A program made the position numbers and the translations under genes. Positions 21,937 to 31,832 of a stretch of 64,000 nt of DNA are shown here, one piece after another. Where the stretch lies: positions 62,001 to 126,000 of the forward strand of contig QNQO01006258.1 of the NCBI GenBank assembly GCA_003290165.1, written 5' to 3'. The stretch is from Berberis thunbergii. Lineage: Eukaryota > Streptophyta > Magnoliopsida > Ranunculales > Berberidaceae. Position 1 is the first letter of the stretch. Every line of letters starts with the position of its first letter. The notes below the pieces were generated by a model. It worked only from the letters and a program-made list of their open reading frames with translations. It made no database searches and was not told where the DNA came from.

Positions 21937-23688
21937 ATGGCAGATAATGTGGAACTTTCTTCCAAGGATCTGTTGTCATTCACTTGCCTCAAGCTCTTCA
22001 AAGGTAGCATGGTTGATGAAGCCGAGTTAATCAGGCTTAGGAGTTTATACTATATCCCAGGAGATTTGAAAATTGTTCTCTCGTTCAAAGATTTGGCTCC
22101 CACTACACCCCCCCCCCCCTCATGGGTACACAAGTTTGCATTGGGGTATGTTTGAGTCATGGATCTGATTTCCAGTGCTAGATGACGTCCAACATTTCTT
22201 TCTTTTCGCATGCCTCTCGCTCAGATGGTTTTGAGTGGGTTCAAGATTCTGCCTGCGACTCTTCTGAAGGCACATGACACTGACCTTCGTTTGACCACGG
22301 CGATGATTCATCACATGACCACTGCTCGGTTGGACCCCAGGGGTCTTTATATATTGAACTGCCTTGCTTGTCTGCGCTTGGAGGCGGATTGCGCTGAGCC
22401 TTGGAAAAAGCATTAGTTCTTAGCTTCGGTGGATTCTTCATACTACAAGTTGGGAATCGTAGAGTTTCCCGATACTTCCAGTTTGATATCAGTGAGTTTT
22501 TTTGCCGCTGTCTTATATATTTTTGTATTCCTGATGCGACGCTGGTTTTGATGTCACTCCCCTATTTCAGGGAAGTTGGATGTTTCATCTCTTTCTGAGG
22601 AAGAGAGGGGATAGAAAGGGAATTCCTCAAGCTTCCTTTGACATTCGCTGAGGAGGTCGTAATGCCAAGTAATGTTGTGCTCAGCGGGTTGCTATGGTGT
22701 TCTCATGGTATCCAAGACGTGTCGGGTTCACCGGCTAAAAGGGTTGTTAGTCGTCGTTCGATGGAAAGAAGCCTAGCTCTGCCCAGTCCGATTAAGTTTG
22801 CAGAACTGGAGGTGAACGTGCCTCATGTCGTTGCTCCGAGGAAGAGACAACCCTCTGACCATACAACTTCTCCCCTTGGGCTATCGTGGTCTGCACGGAC
22901 GACGACTTCAGGGCTCGTCGTTTGCCTCTTGATGTTGTCACTCCCCCTGTTGACTTAGAGGGGGAAGACATTGGACCACACGTTGATGCTTCGTGTCACT
23001 ATGGTCCCGAGATAGTCGTTCATGCCCTAGAGCCATATAATCCTATCGCACTGCATACCAAAGCCCGCGGCGAGTTCTTGCTTTGGAGAAAGCCTTCGAG
23101 AACCTGCGGATGTCATATTCAGATGCCCTGCACCGGGTGGACTCCTTGACTGATCAACTACAGATTTTTGGTACTGCCACGAACTCGGGGACCGTGAGGG
23201 CTGCGGTTACTACCACTGAAGCAAAATTTGCTGGCATAAAATCTCAACTGAGGGCGGCCAAATCTAATTTGGCATCGACCCGTGCTGAGCTGAGGTGGAC
23301 TAGGGCAGAACTAGGGCGCCTAGATGAGGCCGTGGACAGATGGTCGTCCGATCTGGAGGCCTCAGAAACTGAAAGAAGTTGGGCAGAGACGGAATGGGCC
23401 GTCGAGCGACGATAGCTGGAGTCTGTATTTGACGAGAGGCTCAGCCCTATTCGTGAGGCGAAGCGCTTGTTGTCGGAGGAGCATTTGCACTATGTTGCCT
23501 TGGTAGGTGCAGTGGACTTCGACATGTCGGGACAAAGGTCATTGATCTCATCAGAGGTTATTCAGGGCAAATTGGAGTTGTTGACCTTGATTTTTCCCTG
23601 TTACAGGAGGGCTGCTTTTGGATCGATTTCTCGAGGAAAATATTCTGGTTCTGCAAAGCTAGCTGCTGAGGAGGCTGTCTCTCCTTGA
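21937..23688 (+). pseudogene. Antisense ORF of element B (Transposase_28-like with coiled coil)
   Basis: Starts MADNVELSSKDLLSF, aligned with the degraded start in element A. The N-terminal globular part (to about 22490) contains RSLYYIPGDLKIVL, is disturbed by a C-run at 22108-22120 and by stops, and is followed by a 79-bp intron (22492-22570). Exon 2 goes through a serine- and proline-rich linker to a long coiled coil (23083-23415, heptad-like pattern with many Arg, Glu, Leu and Ala) and ends at TGA 23688. The layout equals that of element A, although the sequences differ widely. Similar antisense genes are known in Tat elements such as Grande and Retand, with unknown function. It may be called Transposase_28 (PF04195) by profile search. 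Confidence 0.6.
22492..22570 (+). other. Intron in the antisense ORF of element B
   Basis: Begins GTGAGT after GTTTGATATCA and ends CTATTTCAG before GGAAGTTGGATGTTTC. The exon sequence after it (GKLDVSSLSEEE) parallels KFPTSPLSAKDK after the element A intron. The T-rich tract before the acceptor is typical of plant introns. Confidence 0.65.
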
Positions 23689-23906
23689 AATAGTTGTAAT
23701 GTCCTTCCCAGGGCAGAAAAACAATTTTTTGAATGAAAGTATTATTTTTCGTGTACTGTTGAGTTTTCTTTAGATCCTATGTAGATTGTAGAATTTGTAC
23801 TACTGGGCAGAACCCTGTTTTTGTTAGTCATATTGTATTGACCACCTTTGGCTGTTTTCATTTGTTGGTGAGCCACTATTGTCTGCGCGTCGCAGACTGT
23901 GTTGAG

Positions 23907-24747
23907 ATGCTTCAAAGATTGTTATCTTTCGAGGAGTGTCGATCATTTGGCCGGTTGTTGTCATAGCGAGCAAGTGCTGACTAGTCTCCCATTTTTGTAG
24001 CAATCGTAGTTTGCGCGCAGCAGAGTAGGCGTCGGACACCAGAAACCATCGTCATCAGTTGCAAACTGGATAAGCTTACCAAGTAAGTTCGGCAATCATT
24101 GTCTGTTGGAGAGCAATGATCCCTTGGCGAGTCATCGTCATCAGCGGACAAGCGCTAACTAGACTCCCACTTCCTAAGCCGTCGAGGTCCACACACAACG
24201 GACTAGGCATCAAGCATCAGAAGCCATCGTCGTTAGTAGTGAACTGAATAAGCTTGCCTGATAAGTTCGACGATCATTGTCTGTTGGATAACAATTATCC
24301 CTTGACGAGTCGTCGTCATCAGCGGACAAGCACTGATTGAACTCTCACTTCCTCAGTCGTCATAGTCCATGCACAGCGGACTAGGCGTCAGGCACCAAAA
24401 GCCATCGTCATCAGTCACGAACTGATTAAACTCACCTGGTAAGTTCAGCGATCATTGTTTGTTGGAGAGCAATGATCCCTTGGCAAGTCGACGTCATCAG
24501 CGGACAAGCGTCGACTGGACTCTCACTTCTTCTACCGTCATGGTTCGTGCATAGCGGATTAGGTGTCAGGCACCAAAAGCCATCGTCATCAGCCACGAAC
24601 TAGCTAAGCTTACCTGGTAAGTTCGGCGATCATTGTCTATTGGACAGCAATGATCCCTTGGCGAGTCGTCATCATCAACAGACAAATGCTGACTAAATTC
24701 TCACTTCCTCAATCGTCATGGTCCGCGCACAGCGGACTAGGCATCGG
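23907..24747. repeat. 178-bp tandem repeat array in element B
   Basis: Four well-preserved units start at 24085, 24263, 24441 and 24619 (marker word AAGTTCRGC or close), an exact 178-bp period. A more degenerate unit lies upstream from about 23907. Every unit contains GATCATTG, a 12-nt spacer and CAATGATC, an 8-bp stem (third unit one mismatch at most). The array lies between the pol 3' end (24829) and the antisense ORF 3' end (23688). Hypervariable tandem repeats at this place are known in Tat/Ogre elements and can seed satellite DNA. Confidence 0.9.
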
Positions 24748-24828
24748 ATTGATATTTGAGTCTAGTCGTAGCCGGGATGGTCGAGAGTCATAACGGACAA
24801 CAGTGGAAGTTTTAGTAAAGAAAATATT

Positions 24829-25960
24829 TTATTGATAATATTTTTTGAGATGTTCTACATTCCATGGTCGTTTAAGCCCGTCACCGTCTACATTTTCAAC
24901 CCAATATGTTCCCAACATGTTTACCTTGCCAACTCTGTATGGTCCTTCCCAATTTGGATTTAGTTTTCCTACGCCAACTGATTCGGTGTTCTACTGGGAC
25001 TTCCTGAGTACCCAATCTCCCACCCTGAGTTCGGGTGGTTTGACCTTCTTGTTGTAGTATTGCATCATTCATTATTGGTAAGTGGCTATCTTAGTGGAGG
25101 CTAGATCCCAATGCGGAGGGCTTGTCGTTATTGTCTAGTCTAAATTCTTCCGTTCGAAAGGTTGGCACCTCAAGTTCTATCAGAACCATGGCTTCTAACC
25201 CATATGCCAGGGCAAAGGGTGTCACTTCGGTAGGGACTCTTTTGGTCGTTCGATATGCCCAGAGTATTCCTGGTAGCTCTGGATCCCATATACATTTGGT
25301 CGCGTCAAGCTATTTTTTGATAGCCTCCAAGATCATTAGGTTGGTAACCTTCGTTTGGCCATTGGTTAAGGGTGCCCTGGCGAAGAGAATTGGTGATCAA
25401 TATTCAAACTTTTGCACAGTTTTTTAACCTTGTTACCTTCGAACTGAGTTATGTTATCGCTGACCAATACTTTGGGGATGCCAATTCTTCAAACGATGGT
25501 GGCCCATATGAATTTTTCGATCTTGACCTGCCCTGTATTTTGGATAGGGGCTCGGCTTCGACCCACGGTGAAGTAGTTAACGGTCACAAAAAAAAACTTT
25601 TTATTGGCTGATGTTGGGAACAGTTTGACAATGTCCATTCCCCATTGTGAGAGTGACCACGGACTAGTCATCGGTGTCAGTGGTTGGGCAGGCATATGTT
25701 TGTATGGCGCAAACCTTTGACATTTGTCGCACCTGTGGACAGTTTCCTTGGTGTCTCGCTACATGGTGAGCCAATAGTATCCTAGAGTTAAAGCTTTGTG
25801 AGCAAGGGTTCTTCCACCTGGATGGTTTTTGCATATACCGCTATGGATCCTTCCTAAAACCTAGTTTGCCTCAAAAGGTGACAGACATCAAAGTAGGGGC
25901 CCCATTACAGATCTCTTGTATAATTTGTTGTTTAGGATAGTGTACCTTGCTGCTCTGTTT
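24829..25960 (-). pseudogene. pol: Integrase region of element B
   Basis: Minus-strand blocks in order: CDKCQRFAPYKHMPAQPL (HHCC zinc-binding end, about 25670-25720), then SPWSLSQWGMDIVKLFPTSA (start of the catalytic core, about 25610-25665), then C-terminal GKLNPNWEGPYRVGKV and NVEHLKKYY before a stop near 24829. The core is interrupted by stops and frameshifts and I could not assemble a complete DDE triad. It would have inserted element DNA into the genome. It is the last pol domain, and the tandem array follows directly. Confidence 0.75.
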
Positions 25961-26229
25961 TCGAGTCTTCTGGCATCAACTTTCTCATTCGGTAGTTGCA
26001 ATGTATTCAAGTATCAGAGTCATCAAATTTGGTTGCGCGTCAGAAACACATATATCTCTAGCTTATTCTTCGTTGAGGCTTGATTGCTCTTTGTGTTCAA
26101 TGAGGCCATTCGAACTTCGTTGGAGGCTGAGGCTTCTCTAGCTAGCGCATCAACCCTTTTGTTGTCGTAGGGTTGTCATCCCGAGGGCACTGTATGAATT
26201 CGCACCTCTTAAACCTGCTCATTACACTT

Positions 26230-26510
26230 AGTACCTTATCGCGGTAGGCTATCATGCGAAGGTCTTTGCTGTTGAATACCCTTTGACCTGGTTGACCACC
26301 AATCTTGAGTCGATGTATGTTGTTAGGTGATCTATTCTGATCCCCAATGCTATCTTTAGGCCGGATAGGAGGGCTTCTTATTTGGTCTCATTGTTTAAAG
26401 CCGAAAAATCAAACTTGACTATTTTTTTGAAAGTGAAGTCGTTGGGGTAGCAGAGTGTGATCCTAGCTCCGATTGTGTTCCCGGTTGACGACCCATCATA
26501 ACACAAAATT
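26230..26510 (-). pseudogene. pol: Second (archaeal-type) RNase H of element B
   Basis: The minus strand reads YDGSSTGNTIGARITL, then FDFSALNNETK, a stop, EALLSGLKIAL and TTYIDSRLVVNQVKG. This is the D-G-S...NN-E-(Y)EALL.GL.A...DS.LVV.QV.G pattern of the extra RNase H domain that defines Tat-lineage gypsy elements. The stop replaces the tyrosine of the EYEAL motif. It sits between the regular RNase H and the integrase, where it is expected. Confidence 0.8.
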
Positions 26511-26559
26511 CACGCCTGGATGCTTGAGTCTAAGGATTGGCGGTCTATCTTTGGCTCTT

Positions 26560-26962
26560 CTCCAGCAATAAAGTCTGCCAGCGCCTGAATTTTGATGGCA
26601 GTCCTTGGAGCATAGCTTATGTCAAACTGTCTGAGTTTCACTAACCATTTTAAAATCCTGCTGGATAGCTTGGGTTTATGCAATACCGAGCGGAGCGGAT
26701 GCTTGGTCAGTACCGTTATAAAGTAGGCATGAAAATAAGGCCACAACTTCCTAGAGGATACGACCAGCGTCAGAGTTAACTTTTCCAAGTCTTGGTAGTG
26801 TGCCTCTGCTTCCACGAAAGTTTTGTTGGTGTAATACACTGGTCTTTGGGTCACTCGGTTGTCTCGCACAAGAGCCGAACTGATAGCGTGTTTGGAAACA
26901 GACAAGTATAGGTAGAGTGTTTCCCCTGTCATAGGTTTTGAGAGTAACTCTGGACTCCCCAT
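26560..26962 (-). pseudogene. pol: Regular RNase H domain of element B
   Basis: An open frame of about 135 codons contains LYLYLSVSKHAISSALVR, RPVYYTNKTFVEAEAHYQDL, EKLTLTLVVSSRKLWPYF and ISYAPRTAIKIQALADFIA. This is the RT-connected RNase H of gypsy elements (L..YLAVS..A.SAVL, P.YYVS..L..AE..Y..LEK, L...RKL.PYF, I.Y.PR..IK.QALADF). It degrades the RNA template. The stretch has fewer lesions than the rest of pol. Confidence 0.85.
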
Positions 26963-27089
26963 GTTTGCTTTCAGGTTCTGAAAGGCTTGTTCGCACTTTT
27001 CGTTCCAAGAGAATCTCCTTTAAAAAAAGGGAGGCACTTGTCGAACGAGTTAGATATAAACCTATTAAGTGTTGCTACTTCTGGTAAGG

Positions 27090-28000
27090 CTCTAAACGTC
27101 ATTGATGTTGGTGGGCGCTTTCATGTCAAGAAGTGCCTAAATCTGTTTTGGGTTAGCTTCGATTCCCTTATTGTTCACTATATAGCCTAGGAATTTTCCA
27201 GACTCGACTCCAAACATACATTTCTGTGGGTTGAGCTTCATCTGGTATTTCCTTAGCTAGATGAACACTTCGGTTAGGTATTGTAAGTGCTCGGGGTTGC
27301 GGATGCTCTTGAACAACATGTCATCTATGTATTTTTTTTTTGAAAGGCAAGCAAGATTTTTATAGGATCCCAAAACCCATAAAGATGTCGCAAGCTGGGT
27401 TTGAACCCATGACCTAGTGGTACCATCCACCAAGCTCTAACCGTTGAGTTGTCATGTAGACTTCTCTGTTCCTGTCAATCTGCTCTCTGAACATTCGGTT
27501 GACCAATCGTTGGTAGTGCCAACGTTCTTTAAGTTGAATGACATTACCCTATAGCAATATATCCCTCTTTTAGTTATGAAGGAGATTTTCTCCTGATCTG
27601 GGGGTGCATCAATATCTTATTGTAGCTTGAATTGGCGTCCATGAAGCTTAGTAAGGTGTGTTTGGATGTGGCGTCCATAATCTGATCAATGAGGGGGAGT
27701 GGTAAGTTGTTTTTCGGGCTGGCTATATTCAGGTCGGTGTATTCCAGACACACTCCATTTTCTGTTTTTCTTTTTTACAATAACGGTGTTCGCCAGCCAG
27801 TCGGGGTATCATGTTTCCTTAATCATGTCTGCATTGAGTAGACATTGAATTTCCTCGTTTATGATCGCGTTTCTCTCAAGCGCCACATGCATTTTCTTTT
27901 GTCATACGGTTTTTCTCATGGGGTCCACCTCTAGGCGATGGGTGATTATCGACGGGTCAATTCCCACCACATCTCGCATGGTCTAGGCGAAAATGTCTTA
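27090..28000 (-). pseudogene. pol: Reverse transcriptase of element B, split by a SINE
   Basis: Minus-strand blocks: RLEVDPM (27930), then RNAIINEEIQCLLNADMI and YPDWLANTVIVKKKNRKW (fingers, 27760-27860), then palm sequence up to EVY at about 27465. The catalytic YIDDMLFKSIRNPEH (27300-27335) lies on the far side of a SINE. Next come KLNPQKCMFGVESGKFLGYI and VNNKGIEANP (27140-27240). The SINE entered at the codons of the YxDD metal-binding motif. Several stops and frameshifts are also present. Confidence 0.85.
27331..27452 (-). mobile_element. tRNA-derived SINE
   Basis: On the minus strand: box A-like GGTTAGAGCTTGGTGG, box B GGGTTCAAACCC (27397-27408), a short body ending CTTGCTTGCCTTTC, then an A-tail (27331-27341). 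The flanking gypsy RT sequence is partly duplicated: GTCATGTA on the right and GTCATCTATGTA on the left, consistent with a target duplication of about 10 bp that has diverged slightly. Length about 110-120 bp. It would be transcribed by RNA polymerase III and mobilised by a LINE. Confidence 0.8.
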
Positions 28001-28319
28001 GTTATGTTTTAGCAGCATCGTGAGTTGTTCCGCCAATTCTTTGTTCAAGCGGAAACCAATTTGGACAGCTTTGCTGTTGGGAGGGCTATCGAGATAAACC
28101 GTGATGGTTTCTTCTTCCGGCTGGACGGCATTGGGCCTGCCTCGAGGGATTACTAGAGCTTCATTGTCTGCAATGTGTTGTTCTTCTCTTGCTTCTCGGG
28201 CGGAGTGAAGAGTCATCTTAGTCGCGGGGCTAGTCGCCAATTGAGAATAACTAGGCGGCAGTGTGGTCATGTACTGGCATTCCCAGACAGCTAGCTATTT
28301 GATCACCCCCTTAATGTAC

Positions 28320-28600
28320 CGACTGCTCAATTCGATGGATACTTGATGCACAGGTGTAAAATGGAGATCGACGCTCCCATTCGATGAATCCAAGGTCTCC
28401 CCAAGATCGCACTATATGCCGAAGGCATATCAATTACTATGAACTCTTGAAACATGGTTTTTTTAGTTGGCTTATCTCCCACTGTTACCGTTAGTTGTAT
28501 TTTTCGCACGGGGAATCATTTTTCACCTCTAAAATCAATCATTGAACGGTTATTCGGGATTAACTCTTTCTCCTTTAGTTGCATGCTATGGAACATACGG
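28320..28600 (-). pseudogene. pol: Aspartic protease region of element B
   Basis: An open stretch (28327-28509) reads IQLTVTVGDKPTKKTMFQEF, then IVIDMPSAYSAILGRPWIHR. This matches the C-terminal half of the Tat-type retropepsin domain. The catalytic DTG-like N-terminal half was not identified. It would cut the gag-pol polyprotein. Gag lies upstream (29146 and down) and RT downstream. Confidence 0.7.
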
Positions 28601-28649
28601 AGAAACAAGTCGTTCAATGAGCTCTCGGTGTCCGCCAAGGACCTTCCAG

Positions 28650-29390
28650 CTTGCCAGGAAAATTGTCACCACCAGGGCGTCGTTGTGCGGTAGTTGTATG
28701 CACTAGAGGTATTTTTCCGTAAATGCTAGCAGCATGGAGTGGTCATGCTTTTGAGCATGTGGTGCCAGCTACTCGCCGCATATCGCTTGGATCCTCATAC
28801 CTCAAAAAGTCTTTTTCCTAGTCCTATTTGACCATTTGAAATCGGAATGGGCACCGTGGAACACGCATATCATGTTGGTTGATTTCTCCCTGAGTTCGGC
28901 TTCGCCCCTGGCTGTTCGTTCTTCTTCTAGGGTGATGAAGTTCTGCGCTTCCCTCGCCAGGTCTGCCATGCTTTCTGGTAGGTCCAAAGTTAGGAAGTTA
29001 TGGAACTTTATTTTCCCCATACCGTCTATGAAGGCTGAGACGACCGTTGCATCGTTGCACGCATTGACGGTGGTTAACTCACTGTTGAAGCGGGTTAAAT
29101 ACGCCTTCAATGTGTCGTTAGGCTTTTGTTTTATCGATCTAAGCATTTTTTGTCATCAACAAATCCTAACTTATGAAAAGTGATCTTGGATCTGATTCGG
29201 GGTCTGTTGGTGCTATCGCTGTCCTGGAAGTGCCTGTTTGATGCCTGTGCGTTATCTGCACTGTTGAGGGTGGTGAAACAGTGCCAGGTTGAACGCTCGG
29301 CGTTTCCCCATGTTCTCCATTGTTGCGTGTTTTAGTGGTCACCATTTCTTCGTACTACGAAGGGAGATGATGCTAGTGAAAGGTTATGAA
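28650..29390 (-). pseudogene. gag: gag of element B
   Basis: The frame 28802-29146 reads LRSIKQKPNDTLKAYLTRFN, then FIDGMGKIKFHNFLTLDLP, and ends in a helical basic-acidic stretch (ITLEEERTARGEAELREK). This is the Retrotrans_gag capsid domain, homologous to element A (KQKQNVTLREYVTRFNDEL). The N-terminal part (29150-29390) and C-terminal part (28650-28800) are frameshifted. Confidence 0.75.
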
Positions 29391-29399
29391 CTTTGTCGA

Positions 29400-29419
29400 C
29401 CCCACGGACGGCTCTAAAA
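29400..29419 (-). promoter_or_regulatory. Candidate primer-binding site of element B
   Basis: The sequence directly inside the 5' LTR reads TTTTAGAGCCGTCCGTGGGG on the minus strand. The GCC..CCGTGGGG core is similar to the 3' end of some plant tRNAs (lysine type), but the match is imperfect and the assignment is tentative. Confidence 0.25.
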
Positions 29420-30097
29420 TGATGTAGTCATTTTCCGCTCCTTGCTTTGACATAGTCTTGCTGACCTGCACAAGGAACGCACATGAGCCACAGACCATCG
29501 TTGTGGTGGCCGATGGCACTCCAATGTTAACGTCAGACAAGGATCTGAGGAAGGTATAATGTTGTAAACAGAGAATTTGTAGCATACCTTAGCTTACCAA
29601 CTTCATGTCTTATTTATAATGCAGGAGTCATGGTTCGACCATGTCATCGATGGCGTTGTTTATGGAAGTGATCTTCGTGGAAATCCTTCTCTAATTAAGA
29701 GTCGTGTTGTAGAAGAGAATTCACATGTTAGCCATGTGCTCCTAGATATGCGGGAGATAGTTCCAAATCTCAGAGTAATCCGTAAGAGGATGTTTCTCTG
29801 TGTGATATGTATTTGGTATTTACTTCCTAATCTGAAGCGGAGAGCTGTTGTAGTTGCTTGTCCGAAGTTGATCCTCGAGATACTTGCATTAACATAGCTT
29901 ATGAATATTGAGGATAGTTGTGAGACGTATGGGCTAAGCAAGATGTGAGAATTCGAGTCCATTTGGCGGACTGCATTAGTGGGGCTTAGAACCGCTTGAG
30001 CCGGATCAGTGTTGAGCTGATACTAAGGCCCGTAATTCTTCAAGATCATCATTACACGTGTATGGCTCAGGGATGTGACGATTTTGATGTATCATCA
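29420..30097 (-). repeat. 5' LTR of element B
   Basis: Starts TGATGTAGTCA and ends TGTATCATCA, followed by AGATA. Pairs with 20997-21675. A (TA)n microsatellite begins directly at its edge. Confidence 0.88.
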
Positions 30098-30098
30098 A

Positions 30099-30120
30099 GA
30101 TATATATATATATATATATA
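30099..30120. repeat. (TA)n microsatellite
   Basis: About ten TA units directly next to the right target duplication of element B. Confidence 0.9.
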
Positions 30121-30189
30121 AAAGACAAGGTTACTTGAAGGCTAATTGATAAGTGCAAGTCTATTTGTACACAACACTTAAATTACACA

Positions 30190-30445
30190 AATAAGTTTAT
30201 CTTACTCTTCCAATATCTCAAATTCAATTGCAAATTCCATCTCAGCCTTGTTACTATACACCTTCAGCCTTTTCACAGCAATATGCACAACAGAGAAATA
30301 GACGACATTGGCCATAGGGTTCACCTGCACTCCTTATTTTGCTTTGTCGAACCTTTAGAGAAACAATTAAGGTCTTAAACTGAAACTTATTGTGCCGAGT
30401 AAAAGTATTCACATCAGGAATACTAATCTGTTTATAAAAACACAA
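30190..30445 (-). other. Exon-like coding piece in hAT element 1 (right half)
   Basis: On the minus strand a frame reads NPMANVVYFSVVHIAVKRLK, then VYSNKAEMEFAIEFEILEE and a stop (about 30205-30325), preceded by AG-GTGAA-like splice context. A second frame (30254-30445) overlaps it. I do not recognise the family. Like 20742-20840 it lies between the hAT termini, and it could be part of the same captured gene, now separated by element B. Confidence 0.3.
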
Positions 30446-31116
30446 ATACCAAGACCTCTACAATCTTTTACATTTGAAGGACCAGAAGTACATATAAGTC
30501 TTGAACAATTGTTTACCACAAACCACTAATTTAATATAGGTTCCAACTGTATTCAATTTTCTTTTGAAAAAAGAAAGTACTATAACCCCTTCTAGGTCAT
30601 ACATCTCTTCTAAGTTTGTTCGACATGAAAAGAATCGTTCATGAGTGAGCTTGAGAGGTTTCGGCTTACTAAGGGCTACTGGGATGATTGTCTCCCTAAC
30701 ACTTTTTAAGTTCGTATATAAAACTCATCTTGAACCACGTTTTTGGTTCTTGACCATGACGAAAATTCCAATCAAACTATTTTCCTTATGTTTTAAGGAG
30801 ATACACAATTCGAATACTAATTTCAAATATGTAGTTAGGAAGTCTATTTTATGCTTATATGTTCTTTACATTTGCCTACAAGAAAGTTTTAAGTTACTTA
30901 TCTAGAAAAATTATGGAACCGGTGTAATGACTTGTAAGTTCTAACTTCTAACTTAAATTTAGGACGGGATTGAAAATTTTCATTTCGATCCCATCCCACT
31001 CTAAATCGAAAGAGGACAGTGTCAGGATGGGTTGATCAATCCCAAAAAGACCCGGAAATAATTGAGAAGGGACAGGATCGGGATCACGGGATGGGATGCC
31101 CACCCCTAATTCAAGT

Positions 31117-31427
31117 AGTGTCATGCACGTAGGATGTAGCATGGGAAAAAAGGTTTTCTGGTCATTTTTCACCCATCACATGAGTGACACACGTGGGCGT
31201 AAACGGCTTTCGTGACTTTGGTGATTATTATCTAATTCCAAACAAAAGGGGGACTATAGTTTCGAATTATAATTGGTGACTAAAGTCTAATTAATTAAAA
31301 ATTTTACAATTTTTCTTTTTCAAATCTCTCTCACTATGTCCTTTTTCTTCTTCACAACCGCTAATCCAATTTGATCACTGCTTTATCCATTCAACCGAAC
31401 ACGAGAGAGTGAAGAAAGAGAAACAAA
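31117..31427. other. Presumed upstream region of the RPL29 pseudogene
   Basis: No ORF. It contains CTTTTTCTTCTTCACAACC and other pyrimidine-rich sequence typical of a plant 5' leader, directly before the hAT MITE and the RPL29 start codon. A promoter could be here, but no clear TATA box was picked out. Confidence 0.35.
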
Positions 31428-31435
31428 GCAAAGAT

Positions 31436-31826
31436 TAGGGCTGAAAACCGAACCGACTTAGGTCTGTTTTAAAATTTTCAAACCAAAATCGAACCGACCA
31501 TTAACAAAACCGATCTGAAACCAAACCGATTCTAATTTATGCAAACCGTAACCGAACCGACTAAAATCAAACAAAAACCGAACCGACCGATTATTTTAAA
31601 CATATTGTATTATTTATATATAAAATATATTTTTTATTATATATATTCGGTCTGTTCGGTTTGATCGGTTAAAATCACATAGAAACCGAAAATTGAACCG
31701 ACCACTTCGGTTTTGAATTTTTTAAAACCGAAACCGATCCGAACCGAATTTAAACAGAATCGATTGGTTCAGTTTAGATTGGTTAGGTCGGTTTAATCGG
31801 TTTGATCGATTTTTTGTTCAGCCCTA
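31436..31826. mobile_element. hAT-type MITE, copy a
   Basis: Termini TAGGGCTGAAAACCG and the inverse of TAGGGCTGAACAAAA are flanked by a perfect 8-bp duplication GCAAAGAT (31428-31435 and 31827-31834). The 391-bp body is made of CCGAACCG/CGGTTCGG words and folds back on itself. A related copy with its own duplication is at 46903-47194. It lies immediately before the RPL29 start codon, in the leader. Confidence 0.95.
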
Positions 31827-31832
31827 GCAAAG

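Larger units (their letters stand above)
20997..30097 (-). mobile_element. Ty3/gypsy Tat-lineage LTR retrotransposon B
   Basis: Two LTRs of about 680 bp (20997-21675 and 29420-30097) are flanked by AGATA. Element order on the minus strand is LTR, gag, protease, reverse transcriptase, RNase H, a second RNase H, integrase, 178-bp tandem repeats, then a plus-strand antisense ORF, polypurine tract and LTR. The second RNase H (26230-26510) is the hallmark of the Tat lineage. Every domain contains stops or frameshifts and the RT is split by a SINE, so the copy is not autonomous. At 9.1 kb it is within the usual size for the lineage. It inserted into hAT element 1. Confidence 0.92.
20344..31108. mobile_element. 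hAT-type element 1, split by gypsy element B
   Basis: The left end reads AGGGTGGGCACGAAACC. The right end reads GGATGCCCACCCCTA. Both ends are rich in GGGATGGGAT/ATCCCATCCC words shared with the elements at 61664-62738 and 63039-63832. Flanks TTTCAAGT (20336-20343) and ATTCAAGT (31109-31116) match in 7 of 8 bases, as expected for a hAT 8-bp duplication. Without element B it is about 1.65 kb. It holds exon-like minus-strand pieces (20742-20840 and 30190-30445) but no transposase, so it is non-autonomous. Confidence 0.75.

Noticed and set aside
24845..26141. Plus-strand frames across the integrase and RNase H region of element B
   Set aside because: The minus strand carries the integrase motifs; the plus frames lack any motif.
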